A stretch of 55,224 nt of DNA from Candidatus Eisenbergiella merdipullorum (GTDB lineage: Bacteria > Bacillota > Clostridia > Lachnospirales > Lachnospiraceae), in assembly GCA_019118445.1 (NCBI GenBank), contig DWYY01000089.1:1-55224 (forward strand). Reading direction: 5' to 3'. Below the pieces are notes generated by a model. It saw nothing but the letters and a program-made list of their open reading frames with translations. It was not told the origin of the DNA and did no database searches. Every line of letters starts with the position of its first letter. The stretch's first letter is position 1. Shown piece after piece: positions 24,020 to 32,942 of the stretch. The translations under genes and the position numbers were made by a program.

Positions 24020-25330
24020 ATGAGAAAATTTATCATAAGAGCAGCGCTGTCTCTTGCAGGAGCCGCTCTTCTGGGCATACTGGCGGCGGGCTGCGGCAAT
24101 GCAGACACGGACGCGGAGGAAACGGCGCAGGAGAGTTCGGCGGAAACAACGCAGGAAAGCGGGACAGGCACAGAGGCTGAAACGGAGGATTACGGCCCAG
24201 AGGCCTATCTGAGCGGGATCAATGTAGCGGATTATGTGACGCTTGGAGAATATAAGGGGATCGAGGTGTCCGTGGACGCTCCGGTGGTGACGGACGAGTA
24301 TCTTGACAGTTATATTGACTATGTGCTCCAGAGCAACATGGTCACGACGGAGGTCACGGACCGGCCGGTGGAAGAAGGCGACATCGTCAACATCGATTAT
24401 GAAGGAAAGATCGACGGCGTGGCGTTTGACGGCGGGACTGCACAAGGGTATGACCTGACCATCGGTTCCGGCACGTTTATCGACGGGTTTGAGGATGGGC
24501 TGATCGGCGCGCAGGTTGGAGAAACGCTGGATATCGAGGTGACCTTCCCGGAGGATTATCGTGGAGAAGAGGTGGCGGGAAAGGATGCGGTTTTCACCGT
24601 TACGGTAAACAGCATCAGCGTGGAAACCCTTCCTGAGCTGACGGATGAATTTGTCCAGGGGCTGGGAGTAGGTGTGGATACGGTGGAAGAATTCCGGCAG
24701 TACGCTTATGATCTGCTGATGGACGAACAGCAGGCGGCCCACGATTCCAACGCGGAGATCGCGGTCCTGGAGGCGGTCATGGCAAATGCACAGCTTCAGG
24801 ACCCTCCGGAGGATATGACGAACCGCTATTACAGCCGGATCATCGACAATATGACCTATTATGCATCCATGTATGGATATGACCTGGATAGCTTTTTGGC
24901 CGCCCAGAATATGAGCGAGGATTCAATCCGGGAATCTTCCGTGCAGGCGGCGCAGGAGATCATCACCATGCAGGCCATTGCCGAAGCGGAGGGCCTGGAA
25001 GTGACGGATGAGGAGCTGGAGGCGGAGATCGAAAGCAACGCTCAGTCTCTTGGTTATGACGACGTGGAGGAGTACCGTGCTTCCCTGGATGTGGAAGGGT
25101 ACCGGGAATATATGATGTCAGAGAAGGTGCTCGATTTTCTGCTGGAAAACGCTGTGGTGACGGACGTGGGGGCGGAGACGGAAGCCGCAGGGACGGAGAC
25201 GCCGGAGACGGAAACCGCAGGGACGGAGACGCCGGAGACAGTGACCGCGGGAACGGAAACCATGGAAACGGAAACCATGGAAACGGAAACCACAGAGACC
25301 GGAAGCGCGGAGGAAACGTCCGAATCTTAA
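24020..25330 (+). CDS. Trigger-factor-like FKBP-type peptidyl-prolyl isomerase lipoprotein
   Basis: A 436-residue extracytoplasmic chaperone. A signal sequence with lipobox LAAGC (Cys near residue 29) marks it as a lipoprotein. An FKBP-type domain (about residues 115-200) reads EEGDIVNIDYEGKIDGVAFD, then TIGSGTFIDGFEDGLIGAQ and the closing AVFTVTVNSI. The next ~185 residues, helical with ELTDEFVQGLGVGVDTVEEF, match the trigger-factor C-terminal chaperone arm. It probably helps fold exported proteins at the outer membrane face. The last ~50 residues are a Thr/Glu-rich tail made of 30-bp DNA repeats. A trigger-factor arm plus lipobox is known in clostridia; the repeat tail is the odd part. Confidence 0.85.
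   Translation: MRKFIIRAALSLAGAALLGILAAGCGNADTDAEETAQESSAETTQESGTGTEAETEDYGPEAYLSGINVADYVTLGEYKGIEVSVDAPVVTDEYLDSYIDYVLQSNMVTTEVTDRPVEEGDIVNIDYEGKIDGVAFDGGTAQGYDLTIGSGTFIDGFEDGLIGAQVGETLDIEVTFPEDYRGEEVAGKDAVFTVTVNSISVETLPELTDEFVQGLGVGVDTVEEFRQYAYDLLMDEQQAAHDSNAEIAVLEAVMANAQLQDPPEDMTNRYYSRIIDNMTYYASMYGYDLDSFLAAQNMSEDSIRESSVQAAQEIITMQAIAEAEGLEVTDEELEAEIESNAQSLGYDDVEEYRASLDVEGYREYMMSEKVLDFLLENAVVTDVGAETEAAGTETPETETAGTETPETVTAGTETMETETMETETTETGSAEETSES
25181..25300 (+). repeat. Four 30-bp tandem repeats in the PPIase tail
   Basis: Units start at 25181, 25211, 25241 and 25271 and encode EAAGTETPET, ETAGTETPET, VTAGTETMET and ETMETETTET. The first two differ at few positions and the last two are more diverged. 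In-frame period-30 repeats allow tail length to vary by slippage without breaking the protein. Confidence 0.8.
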
Positions 25331-25368
25331 AATAACAGCCGTATCGGCATGAAAAGGGGAGTAATACA

Positions 25369-26760
25369 ATGGAACTGACAAACATTAAAGATCTGTTCAG
25401 GGAAAAGGAAAACTATACGGGAAAGAAGGTGACAGTAGGCGGCTGGGTGAGAAGCAACCGGGATTCCAAAGCGTTCGGCTTTCTGGTGGTGAATGACGGC
25501 AGCTTTTTTGAGCCGCTTCAGGTGGTCTATTCCGATCAGCTTGCCGATTTCGCTTCCATCGCCAAAATCGGCGTGGGAGCCGCAGTGATCGTGACAGGAA
25601 CCATCGTGGAGACGCCCGGCGCGAAGCAGCCATTTGAAATGCAGGCGGAGGAAGTCATCGTTGAGGGCGCGTCCCCTTCTGATTATCCGCTTCAGAAGAA
25701 GCGCCACAGCTTCGAATATCTGCGCACCATTTCTCATCTCCGCGCCAGGACCAATACCTTTCAGGCGGTGTTCCGCGTCCGCTCCCTTGCGGCCTATGCT
25801 ATTCACCGCTTCTTCCAGGAAAGGGGCTTCGTCTATGTGCATACCCCCCTGATCACGGGAAGCGATTGTGAGGGCGCCGGAGAGATGTTCCAGGTGACCA
25901 CGCTGGATTTGGAAAATGTTCCGAAAACGGCGGACGGAAAGGTGGACTACAGCCAGGATTTCTTCGGAAAGGAGACAAATCTGACGGTGAGCGGCCAGCT
26001 TGATGCGGAAACATTTGCTTTTGCCTTCCGTAACGTCTATACCTTCGGCCCTACCTTCCGTGCGGAGAATTCCAATACCACCCGCCATGCAGCGGAGTTC
26101 TGGATGATCGAACCGGAGATGTGCTTCGCGGACCTGAAGGATGACATGATCCTGGCGGAAAGCATGCTGAAATACATCATCCGCTACTGCCTGGAAAACG
26201 CGCCGGAGGAGATGGCATTTTTCAACCAATACGTGGACAAGGGGCTGATCGAAAGGCTGCAGCATGTGCTTTCTTCCGACTTCGGGCATGTGACCTATAC
26301 GGAGGCCATCAAGATCCTGGAAAAGCACAATGACGAATTTGAATACAAGGTACATTGGGGAAGCGACCTGCAGACGGAGCATGAGAGGTTCCTGACAGAG
26401 AAGGAATTCAAGCGGCCGGTATTTGTGACGGATTATCCCAAGGAGATCAAGGCTTTCTATATGAAGCTGAACGAGGATGGGAAGACGGTTGCAGCCATGG
26501 ACTGCCTGGTCCCCGGCATTGGTGAGATCATCGGCGGAAGCCAGAGAGAGGACAAGCTGGAGCTTCTGGAAAAGAGAATGGACGAGCTGGGACTGAAGCG
26601 TGAAGACTATGAATTTTATCTCGATCTGAGACGCTACGGCTCCGCGCGCCATGCGGGCTTTGGCCTGGGATTCGAGCGCTGCGTCATGTATCTGACCGGC
26701 ATGGGCAACATCAGGGATGTCATCCCGTTCCCGAGAACTGTGAAAAATTGTGATCTGTAA
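25369..26760 (+). CDS. asnS: Asparaginyl-tRNA synthetase
   Basis: A 463-residue class II synthetase that charges tRNA-Asn in the cytoplasm; the length is normal for bacterial AsnRS. The N-terminal OB-fold anticodon-binding domain (about residues 1-110) includes [20 protein letters not shown]. In the catalytic core, motif 2 reads [21 protein letters not shown] (near residue 231), where the Asn- and His-containing form distinguishes AsnRS from AspRS. Motif 3 is [15 protein letters not shown] (near 430). GGGGAGT lies upstream of the start, and no T-box leader was found in the 38 bp between it and the preceding gene. It is probably read through from the PPIase gene. Confidence 0.96.
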   Translation: MELTNIKDLFREKENYTGKKVTVGGWVRSNRDSKAFGFLVVNDGSFFEPLQVVYSDQLADFASIAKIGVGAAVIVTGTIVETPGAKQPFEMQAEEVIVEGASPSDYPLQKKRHSFEYLRTISHLRARTNTFQAVFRVRSLAAYAIHRFFQERGFVYVHTPLITGSDCEGAGEMFQVTTLDLENVPKTADGKVDYSQDFFGKETNLTVSGQLDAETFAFAFRNVYTFGPTFRAENSNTTRHAAEFWMIEPEMCFADLKDDMILAESMLKYIIRYCLENAPEEMAFFNQYVDKGLIERLQHVLSSDFGHVTYTEAIKILEKHNDEFEYKVHWGSDLQTEHERFLTEKEFKRPVFVTDYPKEIKAFYMKLNEDGKTVAAMDCLVPGIGEIIGGSQREDKLELLEKRMDELGLKREDYEFYLDLRRYGSARHAGFGLGFERCVMYLTGMGNIRDVIPFPRTVKNCDL

Positions 26761-26788
26761 TACGTATCGATAAAAGAAGGGACAGGAT

Positions 26789-28111
26789 ATGCGAAAGAAA
26801 CTTTTCAGTCTGTTTTTGGCCATTATGGTGGCGTTTTCGACAGTACAGCCGATTTCCGCTACCAGCAGCAGCGAGCTGAAAAAACAGAGGGAAGAGAAGG
26901 AAAGCCAGAAAAGCAGCACCCAGAGCGAGCTGGATGCCATAAACGATCAGATCAGCGACCTGTCCGGGGAAAAAGAAGATGTAGACGCGCAGATCAGTGA
27001 GCTGACCAGCCAGATCGCGGAGATCATGGTCAGCGTCGATCTGATGGAAGAAGAGATCGCCGATACTGAGGAACAGATCGTACAGGCCCAGAAGGATTAC
27101 GATGCTGCAAAGGTGAAAGAGGAAGAACAGTATACCGCCATGAAAAAGAGGATCCAGTACCTCTATGAAAAAGGCGAAAACAGCTATCTTCAGGTCCTCC
27201 TGGAGGCGAAGAGCTGGGGCGATCTTCTGAACAAGGCGGAATATGTGCAGGAAATCTATACCTATGACAGGAAGATGCTGGACGATTATGCGGCTACCGT
27301 AGAGGAGGTGGCGCAGCTGAAAGAGGATCTGGAGCTGAAAAAATCCGATCTGGAGGCGTCACGGTACGAGCTGGAACAGGAAGAAGATTCCCTTCAGCAG
27401 TCTCTGGATGAACAGAAAGCGATATCCGCGGACTACGAACAGGATCTGGCAAAAGCCCGGGAAGAGGCTGCCGTTTATAAGCAGAAGATCCAGGAACAGA
27501 ATGAGGAGATCAAGCAGCTGGCAGCCGCAGAGCAGTCCAAGAGAGCTGAGGAGGAAGAGGCCCAGAGAAAAGCGGAAGAGGAAAGCCGCAAGGCGGAGGA
27601 GAGCAGGAAAGCGGAGGAAAGCCGCAAGGCCGAGGAGAGCAGGAAAGCGGAGGAAGAAAAAAAATCGGAGTCTTCCGCAGCATCCGAAAAGGAACCTGAA
27701 AAGGAGTCCGGATCGAAGACCTCTTCTACTTCAACCGCTTCCGCGCCGTCATCAACCAATGGTTCTGCGAAGGGAAGCGAAATCGCCAGCTATGCCTGCC
27801 AATTTGTGGGGAATCCCTATGTACCGGGCGGCACCAGCCTGACGAACGGAGCGGATTGTTCTGGCTTTACCCAGTCCGTTTTCAAGGCGTTTGGATACAG
27901 CCTCCCCAGGACCTCTTCAGAACAGAGAAGCGCGGGCAGGGAAGTCTCTTATGCGGAGGCCCAGCCAGGTGATCTGATCTGTTATGCGGGCCATGTGGCG
28001 ATCTATCTTGGAAATGGCAGGATCGTCCACGCAAGCAGCGTCAAGACCGGCATTAAGTATGGGAATGCAACCTACAAGACCATTCTGTCAGTGAGAAGGA
28101 TCGTGGGATGA
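26789..28111 (+). CDS. PcsB/CwlO-like NlpC/P60 peptidoglycan hydrolase
   Basis: A 440-residue secreted wall hydrolase. A signal peptide (residues 1-24, cut after ISA) is followed by a long coiled coil (about 28-250) of the PcsB/CwlO type, including IQYLYEKGENSYLQVLLEA, the region that in relatives docks to FtsEX. Then come a KAEESR repeat linker and a Ser/Thr linker. The C-terminal NlpC/P60 domain (about 325-440) has the catalytic Cys in GADCSGF (near 357), His in GHVAIYLG and a later His in IVHASS. It probably cleaves stem peptides during growth or division. AGGGACAGG lies upstream of the start. Confidence 0.9.
   Translation: MRKKLFSLFLAIMVAFSTVQPISATSSSELKKQREEKESQKSSTQSELDAINDQISDLSGEKEDVDAQISELTSQIAEIMVSVDLMEEEIADTEEQIVQAQKDYDAAKVKEEEQYTAMKKRIQYLYEKGENSYLQVLLEAKSWGDLLNKAEYVQEIYTYDRKMLDDYAATVEEVAQLKEDLELKKSDLEASRYELEQEEDSLQQSLDEQKAISADYEQDLAKAREEAAVYKQKIQEQNEEIKQLAAAEQSKRAEEEEAQRKAEEESRKAEESRKAEESRKAEESRKAEEEKKSESSAASEKEPEKESGSKTSSTSTASAPSSTNGSAKGSEIASYACQFVGNPYVPGGTSLTNGADCSGFTQSVFKAFGYSLPRTSSEQRSAGREVSYAEAQPGDLICYAGHVAIYLGNGRIVHASSVKTGIKYGNATYKTILSVRRIVG
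27585..27656 (+). repeat. Two 36-bp tandem repeats in the hydrolase linker
   Basis: Two nearly identical 36-bp units (27585-27620 and 27621-27656) encode SRKAEESRKAEE twice, with one or two base differences. They lengthen the charged helix between the coiled coil and the catalytic domain. Confidence 0.75.
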
Positions 28112-28121
28112 AAGCCGGGTT

Positions 28122-28538
28122 TTATAAAAGGGAGAGAAGATCCTCTACAGCCTCATCAGTAAGCTTTGCCATGGAATAATCCTGCACGCCTACCACATGA
28201 TGATTGCATCGGTTGACCGGCAGCAGGATCTTCTGCGCCAGGCTGCTCCCTACGGCGACGGCCATGGCGGGAGTGACCTCTCCCATCAGGGAATCGGCGG
28301 CCAGGATGCCAAGAGGGCCGATGATAAAGTCCGCGTCCCGGCAGGCTACCAGTACCGGGTTTTCCCCAGTGGCCCCGCAGTCAGCTCCGGCTTTCAGCAT
28401 GGCGGCTGTGGCTGCGCTGTTGGTTCCGATGGCGATAAGCTGCGCGCTGTCGAGCCGTTCTCTTTTGATCTTTTTTATTTTTTCACAGAGCAGGGCGCCC
28501 ATCCGGCCGCCCTGTCCGTCTATGACTACGATTTTCAC
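28122..28538 (-). CDS. DUF3842 family protein
   Basis: A 138-residue cytoplasmic protein matching the DUF3842 family from memory of its motifs: the N-terminal VVIDGQGGRMGALLCEKIK, AIGTNSAATAAMLKAGADCGATGENP in the middle, and IIGPLGILAADSLMGEVTPAMA. The Gly-rich start resembles a nucleotide- or cofactor-binding loop, but no activity is established. It converges on the NlpC/P60 gene with 10 bp between stops, and lies 71 bp downstream of the SIMPL lipoprotein gene on the same strand. Confidence 0.8.
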   Translation of the reverse strand: MKIVVIDGQGGRMGALLCEKIKKIKRERLDSAQLIAIGTNSAATAAMLKAGADCGATGENPVLVACRDADFIIGPLGILAADSLMGEVTPAMAVAVGSSLAQKILLPVNRCNHHVVGVQDYSMAKLTDEAVEDLLSLL

Positions 28539-28609
28539 ATGAAATCTCCTTTGTTTTTATCTGTGTTTCATCTGATCCGAAATCCCTGCTGCGGACATTT
28601 GCAGGGAGC

Positions 28610-29359
28610 TTAGGAATCCGCGCTGTCCGCCGTCTGTATGGAAAATTCCACGACCACAGAGGCTTTCACATCCAGCTCGCCAGGCATGATGCTGACGCTG
28701 TCGGCCATAGAGGAGGCCTCAGTGCGTGCCAGCAGCGCAGTGTCATTGTAGCGTGCCTCGGAGTAGCCGCTGGTCTCCTGGATGGAAAGAATCTCTCCGA
28801 CGGCATATCCTTCCGCCTGCGCCAGCGCATTTGCCTTCGTGCGGGCGGCGGCAACGGCCAGAGAAAGCGCCTCCTGATAGGCCTCATCGTATTCACTGGA
28901 AAGATAGGAAACAGACTGGATATTGTTGATGCCGGCATCGACGGACTGCGTCAGGATATCGCCCACCTGATCCATCGGAAGATCGGAAACGGTGAGCGTT
29001 GTTACTGCTTCGTATCCTGTCAGTACCTGCATGCTGCCGCTCCAGTCATAGACCGGATCCAGATAATAGCCGGTGGTCCGGATAGAAGTCTCTGCTACGC
29101 CAAGCTGTTTGAGCAGAGCGACCACCTGATCCGTCGTCGCGCTGTTTTCCTCCTGACAGGTCTGTGCATCGGAGTCCCGTGTCTGGATAGAGTATACGAT
29201 TTCCGCGATATCCGGCACTACGGAAACCTGTTCCGTACTGTTGACAGTAACGCTTCTGGCGGTTTCTCCTGCAGGTGTGTTTTCTGCGGTGCTTTCCGGC
29301 TGACAGGCGGAAAGCAGAAGAAGCGTGCAGAACAGAAGTACTGTGATCTTTTTTTTCAT
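28610..29359 (-). CDS. SIMPL (DUF541) domain lipoprotein
   Basis: A 249-residue surface lipoprotein: MKKKITVLLFCTLLLLSAC has a basic start, hydrophobic core and lipobox LSAC. The rest is the SIMPL/DUF541 domain found in periplasmic or surface oxidative-stress-related proteins: VTVNSTEQVSVVPDIAEIVYSI, then LTVSDLPMDQVGDILTQSVDAGINNIQSV and the ARTKANALAQAEGYAVGEI block. The function of the domain is poorly defined. The ATG at 29359 is chosen because GGAGG lies 8 nt upstream; a TTG two codons earlier is unlikely. A CCGGCTC/GAGCCGG hairpin (29389-29403) lies in the leader. Confidence 0.83.
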   Translation of the reverse strand: MKKKITVLLFCTLLLLSACQPESTAENTPAGETARSVTVNSTEQVSVVPDIAEIVYSIQTRDSDAQTCQEENSATTDQVVALLKQLGVAETSIRTTGYYLDPVYDWSGSMQVLTGYEAVTTLTVSDLPMDQVGDILTQSVDAGINNIQSVSYLSSEYDEAYQEALSLAVAAARTKANALAQAEGYAVGEILSIQETSGYSEARYNDTALLARTEASSMADSVSIMPGELDVKASVVVEFSIQTADSADS

Positions 29360-29515
29360 AAACAAATCCTCCCATGAAAGGTTTCGCTCCGGCTCTGAGC
29401 CGGAAAGCAGGCTTTTTTAAAGGCGTATGAATAACACCTTCTTCATTTTACTATATCAGAAATGGACGGAAGAAAACAGGTACGGGAGGAAATTTTGCGT
29501 GGGATTAAAGAAAAT

Positions 29516-30337
29516 TTAAGAATCCGGGCCGACAGTGTTTCCTTTTTTCGCTGATGCCTGTGGCGGAACGATACAGTCATAGCGGATCGCCCTCCCCTTC
29601 AGAGAATAGGAGGGCTTCCGGCCGGCCAGACAGGGCCCTTTCAGAGGCCGTTTGATCACGATCCGCCCGGGATGACAGGAAAGGGCTGCTTCCAGCAGCT
29701 CTTTTTCCTCCGAGCAGGGGCTTTCCAGCTGATGGAGCATCTGAAACTTTTTCCGGATGAGCCCGCTCTTTTTTCTCTCCGGAAACATGGGGTCAAGGAT
29801 GACGATGTCCGGCGCAAGATCCAGCCGGGGCAGCTCCTCAATGCTGTCTCCCCTCTGAAAATGCATGCGGCAAAGAATGGGCTCCAGCGCAGGATTTTCC
29901 ATTCCTCTGCGCAGGGCGTCCTGAAGAAGGGAAGCAATGACGGGATTCCGTTCATACAGTCTCACCTGAAAACCGGCAGCCGCGAGCAGGAAAGCGTCCT
30001 CACCCAGCCCTGCGGTGGCATCAACGGCAATCAGGGGACCCTGCGCTCCCTTTACCCTTGCGGCCCTCACCAGAAGCTCATGATTCAGGTTGTTGGGGAT
30101 GAGACGGGGCAGAAAACGCGCGAAATCGCCCCGCAGCGTATGGGCTCCTTCTACGAGAGAAAGGCCTTCGGCATCCATCTGCAGGTAACAGTCCGGGAAG
30201 GAAGCGGTGGAGGCCTTTGGCATGACTTCTATTTTCAATTCGTCCGCTATGGACCTGGCCGCCGCCTGGTCAGCGCCGCTTTCCACATATAGGATGAAAT
30301 TTTTTTCGAATATGATCGGTTCCGGGTTCTGGTTCAT
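29516..30337 (-). CDS. rsmJ: RsmJ-like 16S rRNA methyltransferase
   Basis: A 273-residue SAM-dependent methyltransferase resembling RsmJ, which makes m2G1516 in E. coli 16S rRNA. SAM motif I is AVDATAGLGEDAFLLAAAGF, with an acidic residue ending strand 2 (RLYERNP), and the family motif DPMFPERKKSGL in place of the usual NPPY. A C-terminal basic segment, KRPLKGPCLAGRKPSYSLKGRAIRYD, fits RNA binding. The ~80-residue N-terminal extension is also seen in the E. coli protein. It is divergent from the ABC-F gene. Family assignment is good; the exact target base in this lineage is inferred. Confidence 0.8.
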   Translation of the reverse strand: MNQNPEPIIFEKNFILYVESGADQAAARSIADELKIEVMPKASTASFPDCYLQMDAEGLSLVEGAHTLRGDFARFLPRLIPNNLNHELLVRAARVKGAQGPLIAVDATAGLGEDAFLLAAAGFQVRLYERNPVIASLLQDALRRGMENPALEPILCRMHFQRGDSIEELPRLDLAPDIVILDPMFPERKKSGLIRKKFQMLHQLESPCSEEKELLEAALSCHPGRIVIKRPLKGPCLAGRKPSYSLKGRAIRYDCIVPPQASAKKGNTVGPDS

Positions 30338-30366
30338 TTTTCTGCCTTTCCATCTATGTCTCCCCT

Positions 30367-30463
30367 ATTATAACGAAGAATTCCAGACAGATGCAATCTC
30401 ATTTTCAATGTTGATGAAAAGCAGTCAAAAACAGGTGACTGTTTTCTTTATTCCGTGTATAAT
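30367..30463. promoter_or_regulatory. Divergent promoters between rsmJ and the ABC-F gene
   Basis: Plus strand: GTGACT (30435-30440), a 17-nt spacer, TATAAT (30458-30463), about 40 bp before the ABC-F ATG. Minus strand: TATAAT (30372-30367), about 30 bp before the rsmJ ATG, with a poor -35 box. Confidence 0.6.
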
Positions 30464-30504
30464 GAATGGTTGGATAAGGAAAACGCAACTGAAGAGGTAT
30501 CTCA

Positions 30505-32373
30505 ATGAATTTGATCAACATAGAAAAAATCACAAAATCATTTACCGATCACAAACTGTTTGATGAAGCCTCCTTTTCCCTGCAGGAGGGCGAAAAGGTG
30601 GGCGTCATCGGCATCAACGGAACCGGAAAGACCACGCTCCTGAAAATGATGGCGGGACTGGAGGAGCCGGATGAAGGGAGCATCACAACTGCCAATCATG
30701 CGGTGATCCGCTATCTCCCCCAGCATCCGGAATTTAACCCGGAGATGTCAAGTCTGGAATGTGTGCTGGAGGGTAATGTGTCGGAGGAGAACCGATGGGC
30801 CATTGAAAGTGACGCAAAGGCGATGATGACCCGGCTTGGAATCCGGGATTTTGCCCAGCCGGCAGGCCAGCTTTCCGGAGGCCAGCGCAAGCGCCTGGCT
30901 CTGATCTCGGTCCTGCTGTCTCCGGCAGATATTCTGCTGCTGGACGAGCCCACCAACCATCTGGACAATGAGATGGCAGACTGGCTGGAGGATCATCTGA
31001 AAAAATGGAAAGGCGCGCTGGTCATGGTGACCCATGACCGTTATTTCTTGGACAGCGTGACCAATCGGATCGTGGAGATTGACAAAGGTTCCATCTACAG
31101 CTATCAGACCAACTATTCCGGTTTCCTGGAGCTAAAGACACAGCGCCAGGAGATGGAGGAAGCAGGCGAACGCAAGCGCCAGTCCATTCTGCGCGTGGAG
31201 CTGGAATGGATCCGCCGGGGGGCAAGGGCCCGTTCCACCAAGCAGAAAGCGCACATAAAACGGTATGAGGAGCTGAGGGACCGGCAGGCTCCCGTCCAGG
31301 ATTCCAGAGTGGAGCTTGGCTCCATTTCAACGAGACTGGGGAAAACCACGGTAGAGCTGGAGCATATCTGCAAAAGCTACGGGGAAAGAAAACTGATCGA
31401 TGATTTTTCCTATATTTTCCTGAAAGGGGACCGGGTGGGGATCATTGGCCCCAACGGCTGCGGAAAGACCACCTTGATGAAGATCATCGCGGGGCTCCTT
31501 CCGCCGGATTCCGGCCGGGTGGTGGTCGGACAGACCGTAAAAATGGGATACTATGCCCAGGAGATCGTTTTGGAAAAGCCGGAGCAGAGAGTCATCGATT
31601 ATGTGAAGGATACTGCGGAATATATCCAGACGACGGACGGCGTATTGTCCGCATCGGCCATGTTGGAACGCTTCCTGTTCCCGCCGGACAAACAGTACAG
31701 CCCCATCGGAAAGCTCTCCGGCGGGGAGAAAAAGCGCCTGAACCTGCTGCGCGTGCTGGCCTCCTCCCCAAATCTGCTGCTTCTGGATGAGCCGACCAAC
31801 AATCTGGATATCACCACGCTGACGATCCTGGAGGACTATCTGGATCATTTTGAAGGAATTGTGGTGACCGTATCCCATGACCGTTATTTTCTGGACCGCA
31901 CGATGAAACGGATCTTCGCCTTTGAGGAAAACGGGAAGCTGCGGCAGTATGAAGGCGGATATACGGACTATGCGATGCGCAAAGCTGCGGAGAGAGAAGC
32001 GCAGGAGGAAGACCGGGAAGGAAAGCGCGGGGGATCCGCGATAGCAGGGACTTCCGCAAAGGGAGATGCCTCTGCGGGGCAGAGCGCTTCCTCGGACGCG
32101 CCTGCAGCGGGAAAAGGCCAGCGCGCCCGAGGACCGCAGAAGCTGAAGTTCACTTATAAGGAACAGAAGGACTACGAGACGATAGAAGCCGATATGGCGA
32201 AGCTGGAGGATCAGATCGCCGCTCTGAATCAGGCCATCGAGGCTTCTGCCAGTGATTTTGTGAAACTGGATCAGCTCATGGCGGAGAAGTCGGAGGCGGA
32301 GGCTGCCCTGGAGGAGAAGATGGAGCGGTGGATGTATCTGGAGGAGCTGGCGGAAAAGATCGCTGGACAGTGA
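30505..32373 (+). CDS. ABC-F family ATPase, Uup-like
   Basis: A 622-residue soluble protein with two ABC domains and no membrane segments, the ABC-F layout of ribosome-acting translation factors. First Walker A GINGTGKTTLL (near residue 36) with signature LSGGQRKR (near 124); second Walker A GPNGCGKTTLM (near 315) with signature LSGGEKKR (near 405); both have LLLDEPTN Walker B motifs. The arm/linker between domains is basic. After the second ABC, an Ala/Ser/Gly-rich stretch (about 510-545) leads to a coiled coil ending LEEKMERWMYLEELAEKI, the Uup-type C-terminal domain. It may resolve stalled ribosomes; an antibiotic-resistance subtype is not evident. Confidence 0.9.
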   Translation: MNLINIEKITKSFTDHKLFDEASFSLQEGEKVGVIGINGTGKTTLLKMMAGLEEPDEGSITTANHAVIRYLPQHPEFNPEMSSLECVLEGNVSEENRWAIESDAKAMMTRLGIRDFAQPAGQLSGGQRKRLALISVLLSPADILLLDEPTNHLDNEMADWLEDHLKKWKGALVMVTHDRYFLDSVTNRIVEIDKGSIYSYQTNYSGFLELKTQRQEMEEAGERKRQSILRVELEWIRRGARARSTKQKAHIKRYEELRDRQAPVQDSRVELGSISTRLGKTTVELEHICKSYGERKLIDDFSYIFLKGDRVGIIGPNGCGKTTLMKIIAGLLPPDSGRVVVGQTVKMGYYAQEIVLEKPEQRVIDYVKDTAEYIQTTDGVLSASAMLERFLFPPDKQYSPIGKLSGGEKKRLNLLRVLASSPNLLLLDEPTNNLDITTLTILEDYLDHFEGIVVTVSHDRYFLDRTMKRIFAFEENGKLRQYEGGYTDYAMRKAAEREAQEEDREGKRGGSAIAGTSAKGDASAGQSASSDAPAAGKGQRARGPQKLKFTYKEQKDYETIEADMAKLEDQIAALNQAIEASASDFVKLDQLMAEKSEAEAALEEKMERWMYLEELAEKIAGQ

Positions 32374-32382
32374 GGAGATGAT

Positions 32383-32517
32383 ATGCCGGAGGCAATAAAA
32401 AAAGGAGCTTTAGCCGTGGATGTTGCGGATGGAAGGCAGAGTCTTCCTTCCATTCGTAACTGCGGGAAGGGTCTTACAAATACGGGTTACCTGAAGAGCT
32501 CCAGCAGTAATGAATAA
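32383..32517 (+). CDS. Possible 44-residue small protein
   Basis: An ATG frame 9 bp after the ABC-F stop, with GAGGAG about 5 nt upstream. It encodes a small soluble protein starting MPEAIKKGALAVDVADG and ending in Ser/Asn. No homologue is recognised, and part of it can form a GGAAGG/CTTCC hairpin, so it might instead be the 3' untranslated region. Confidence 0.25.
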   Translation: MPEAIKKGALAVDVADGRQSLPSIRNCGKGLTNTGYLKSSSSNE

Positions 32518-32942
32518 CGAAATCATATAATTCTTTGACGTCGATTTTACATATTATATTAAAATATATTAATTAAGTTCTTTCCGTGTCTGGATAAGAT
32601 AGAGAAATATTTTTCTCAAGTCTACTTTACAAATCTATTTCTTCATCAATTCCTTGCTGATTATCAGTATATATTGGTAACGTGGTTTTAAGCAAATATT
32701 ATTTGCCGTAGTTACCATCGGTATGGTGAGTAATTTGTTATTTTTGATGTAAATTATAATGAATACCGATAAAAGAGTGAATTAGTTGCACAGAGTATTA
32801 TTTTTTGTGCAATCAAATTGCCTTGAAAAAAACAGGATATATTTTTAATATATGTGCAAATAAACAATGCAATGGGAAAAGGGAAGGAGGCAACAGGGGT
32901 GCAGAAAGAAACAGCACAGAAAAAACAAGGGCCAGAAAAACG
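32518..32942 (+). other. AT-rich gap with promoter and operator-like repeats
   Basis: Base composition drops sharply here. Two structures are visible. GGTAAC/GTTACC (32676-32681 with 32711-32716) encloses a GCAAAT-ATT-ATTTGC hairpin. ATCGGTAT (32717-32724) and ATACCGAT (32763-32770) form an inverted repeat that brackets a TATAAT -10 box (32755-32760). The best ribosome site for the permease, GGAAGGAGG (32882-32890), is followed by GTG at 32899 in a frame that stops at 32951. Confidence 0.55.

Noticed and set aside
25331..25368. T-box or other leader before asnS
   Set aside because: Only 38 bp separate asnS from the upstream stop, too short for such a leader.
25327..26940. Long open frame (537 codons) on the minus strand across asnS
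   Set aside because: AsnRS on the plus strand is unambiguous, and the antisense frame shows no family motif.
27585..27656. CRISPR-like repeat
   Set aside because: The 36-bp units are adjacent with no spacers and encode an in-frame KAEESR linker.
32805..32942. Extended N-terminus of the first permease from a TTG at 32805
   Set aside because: TTG without a ribosome site, and the added residues are unlike any permease N-terminus.
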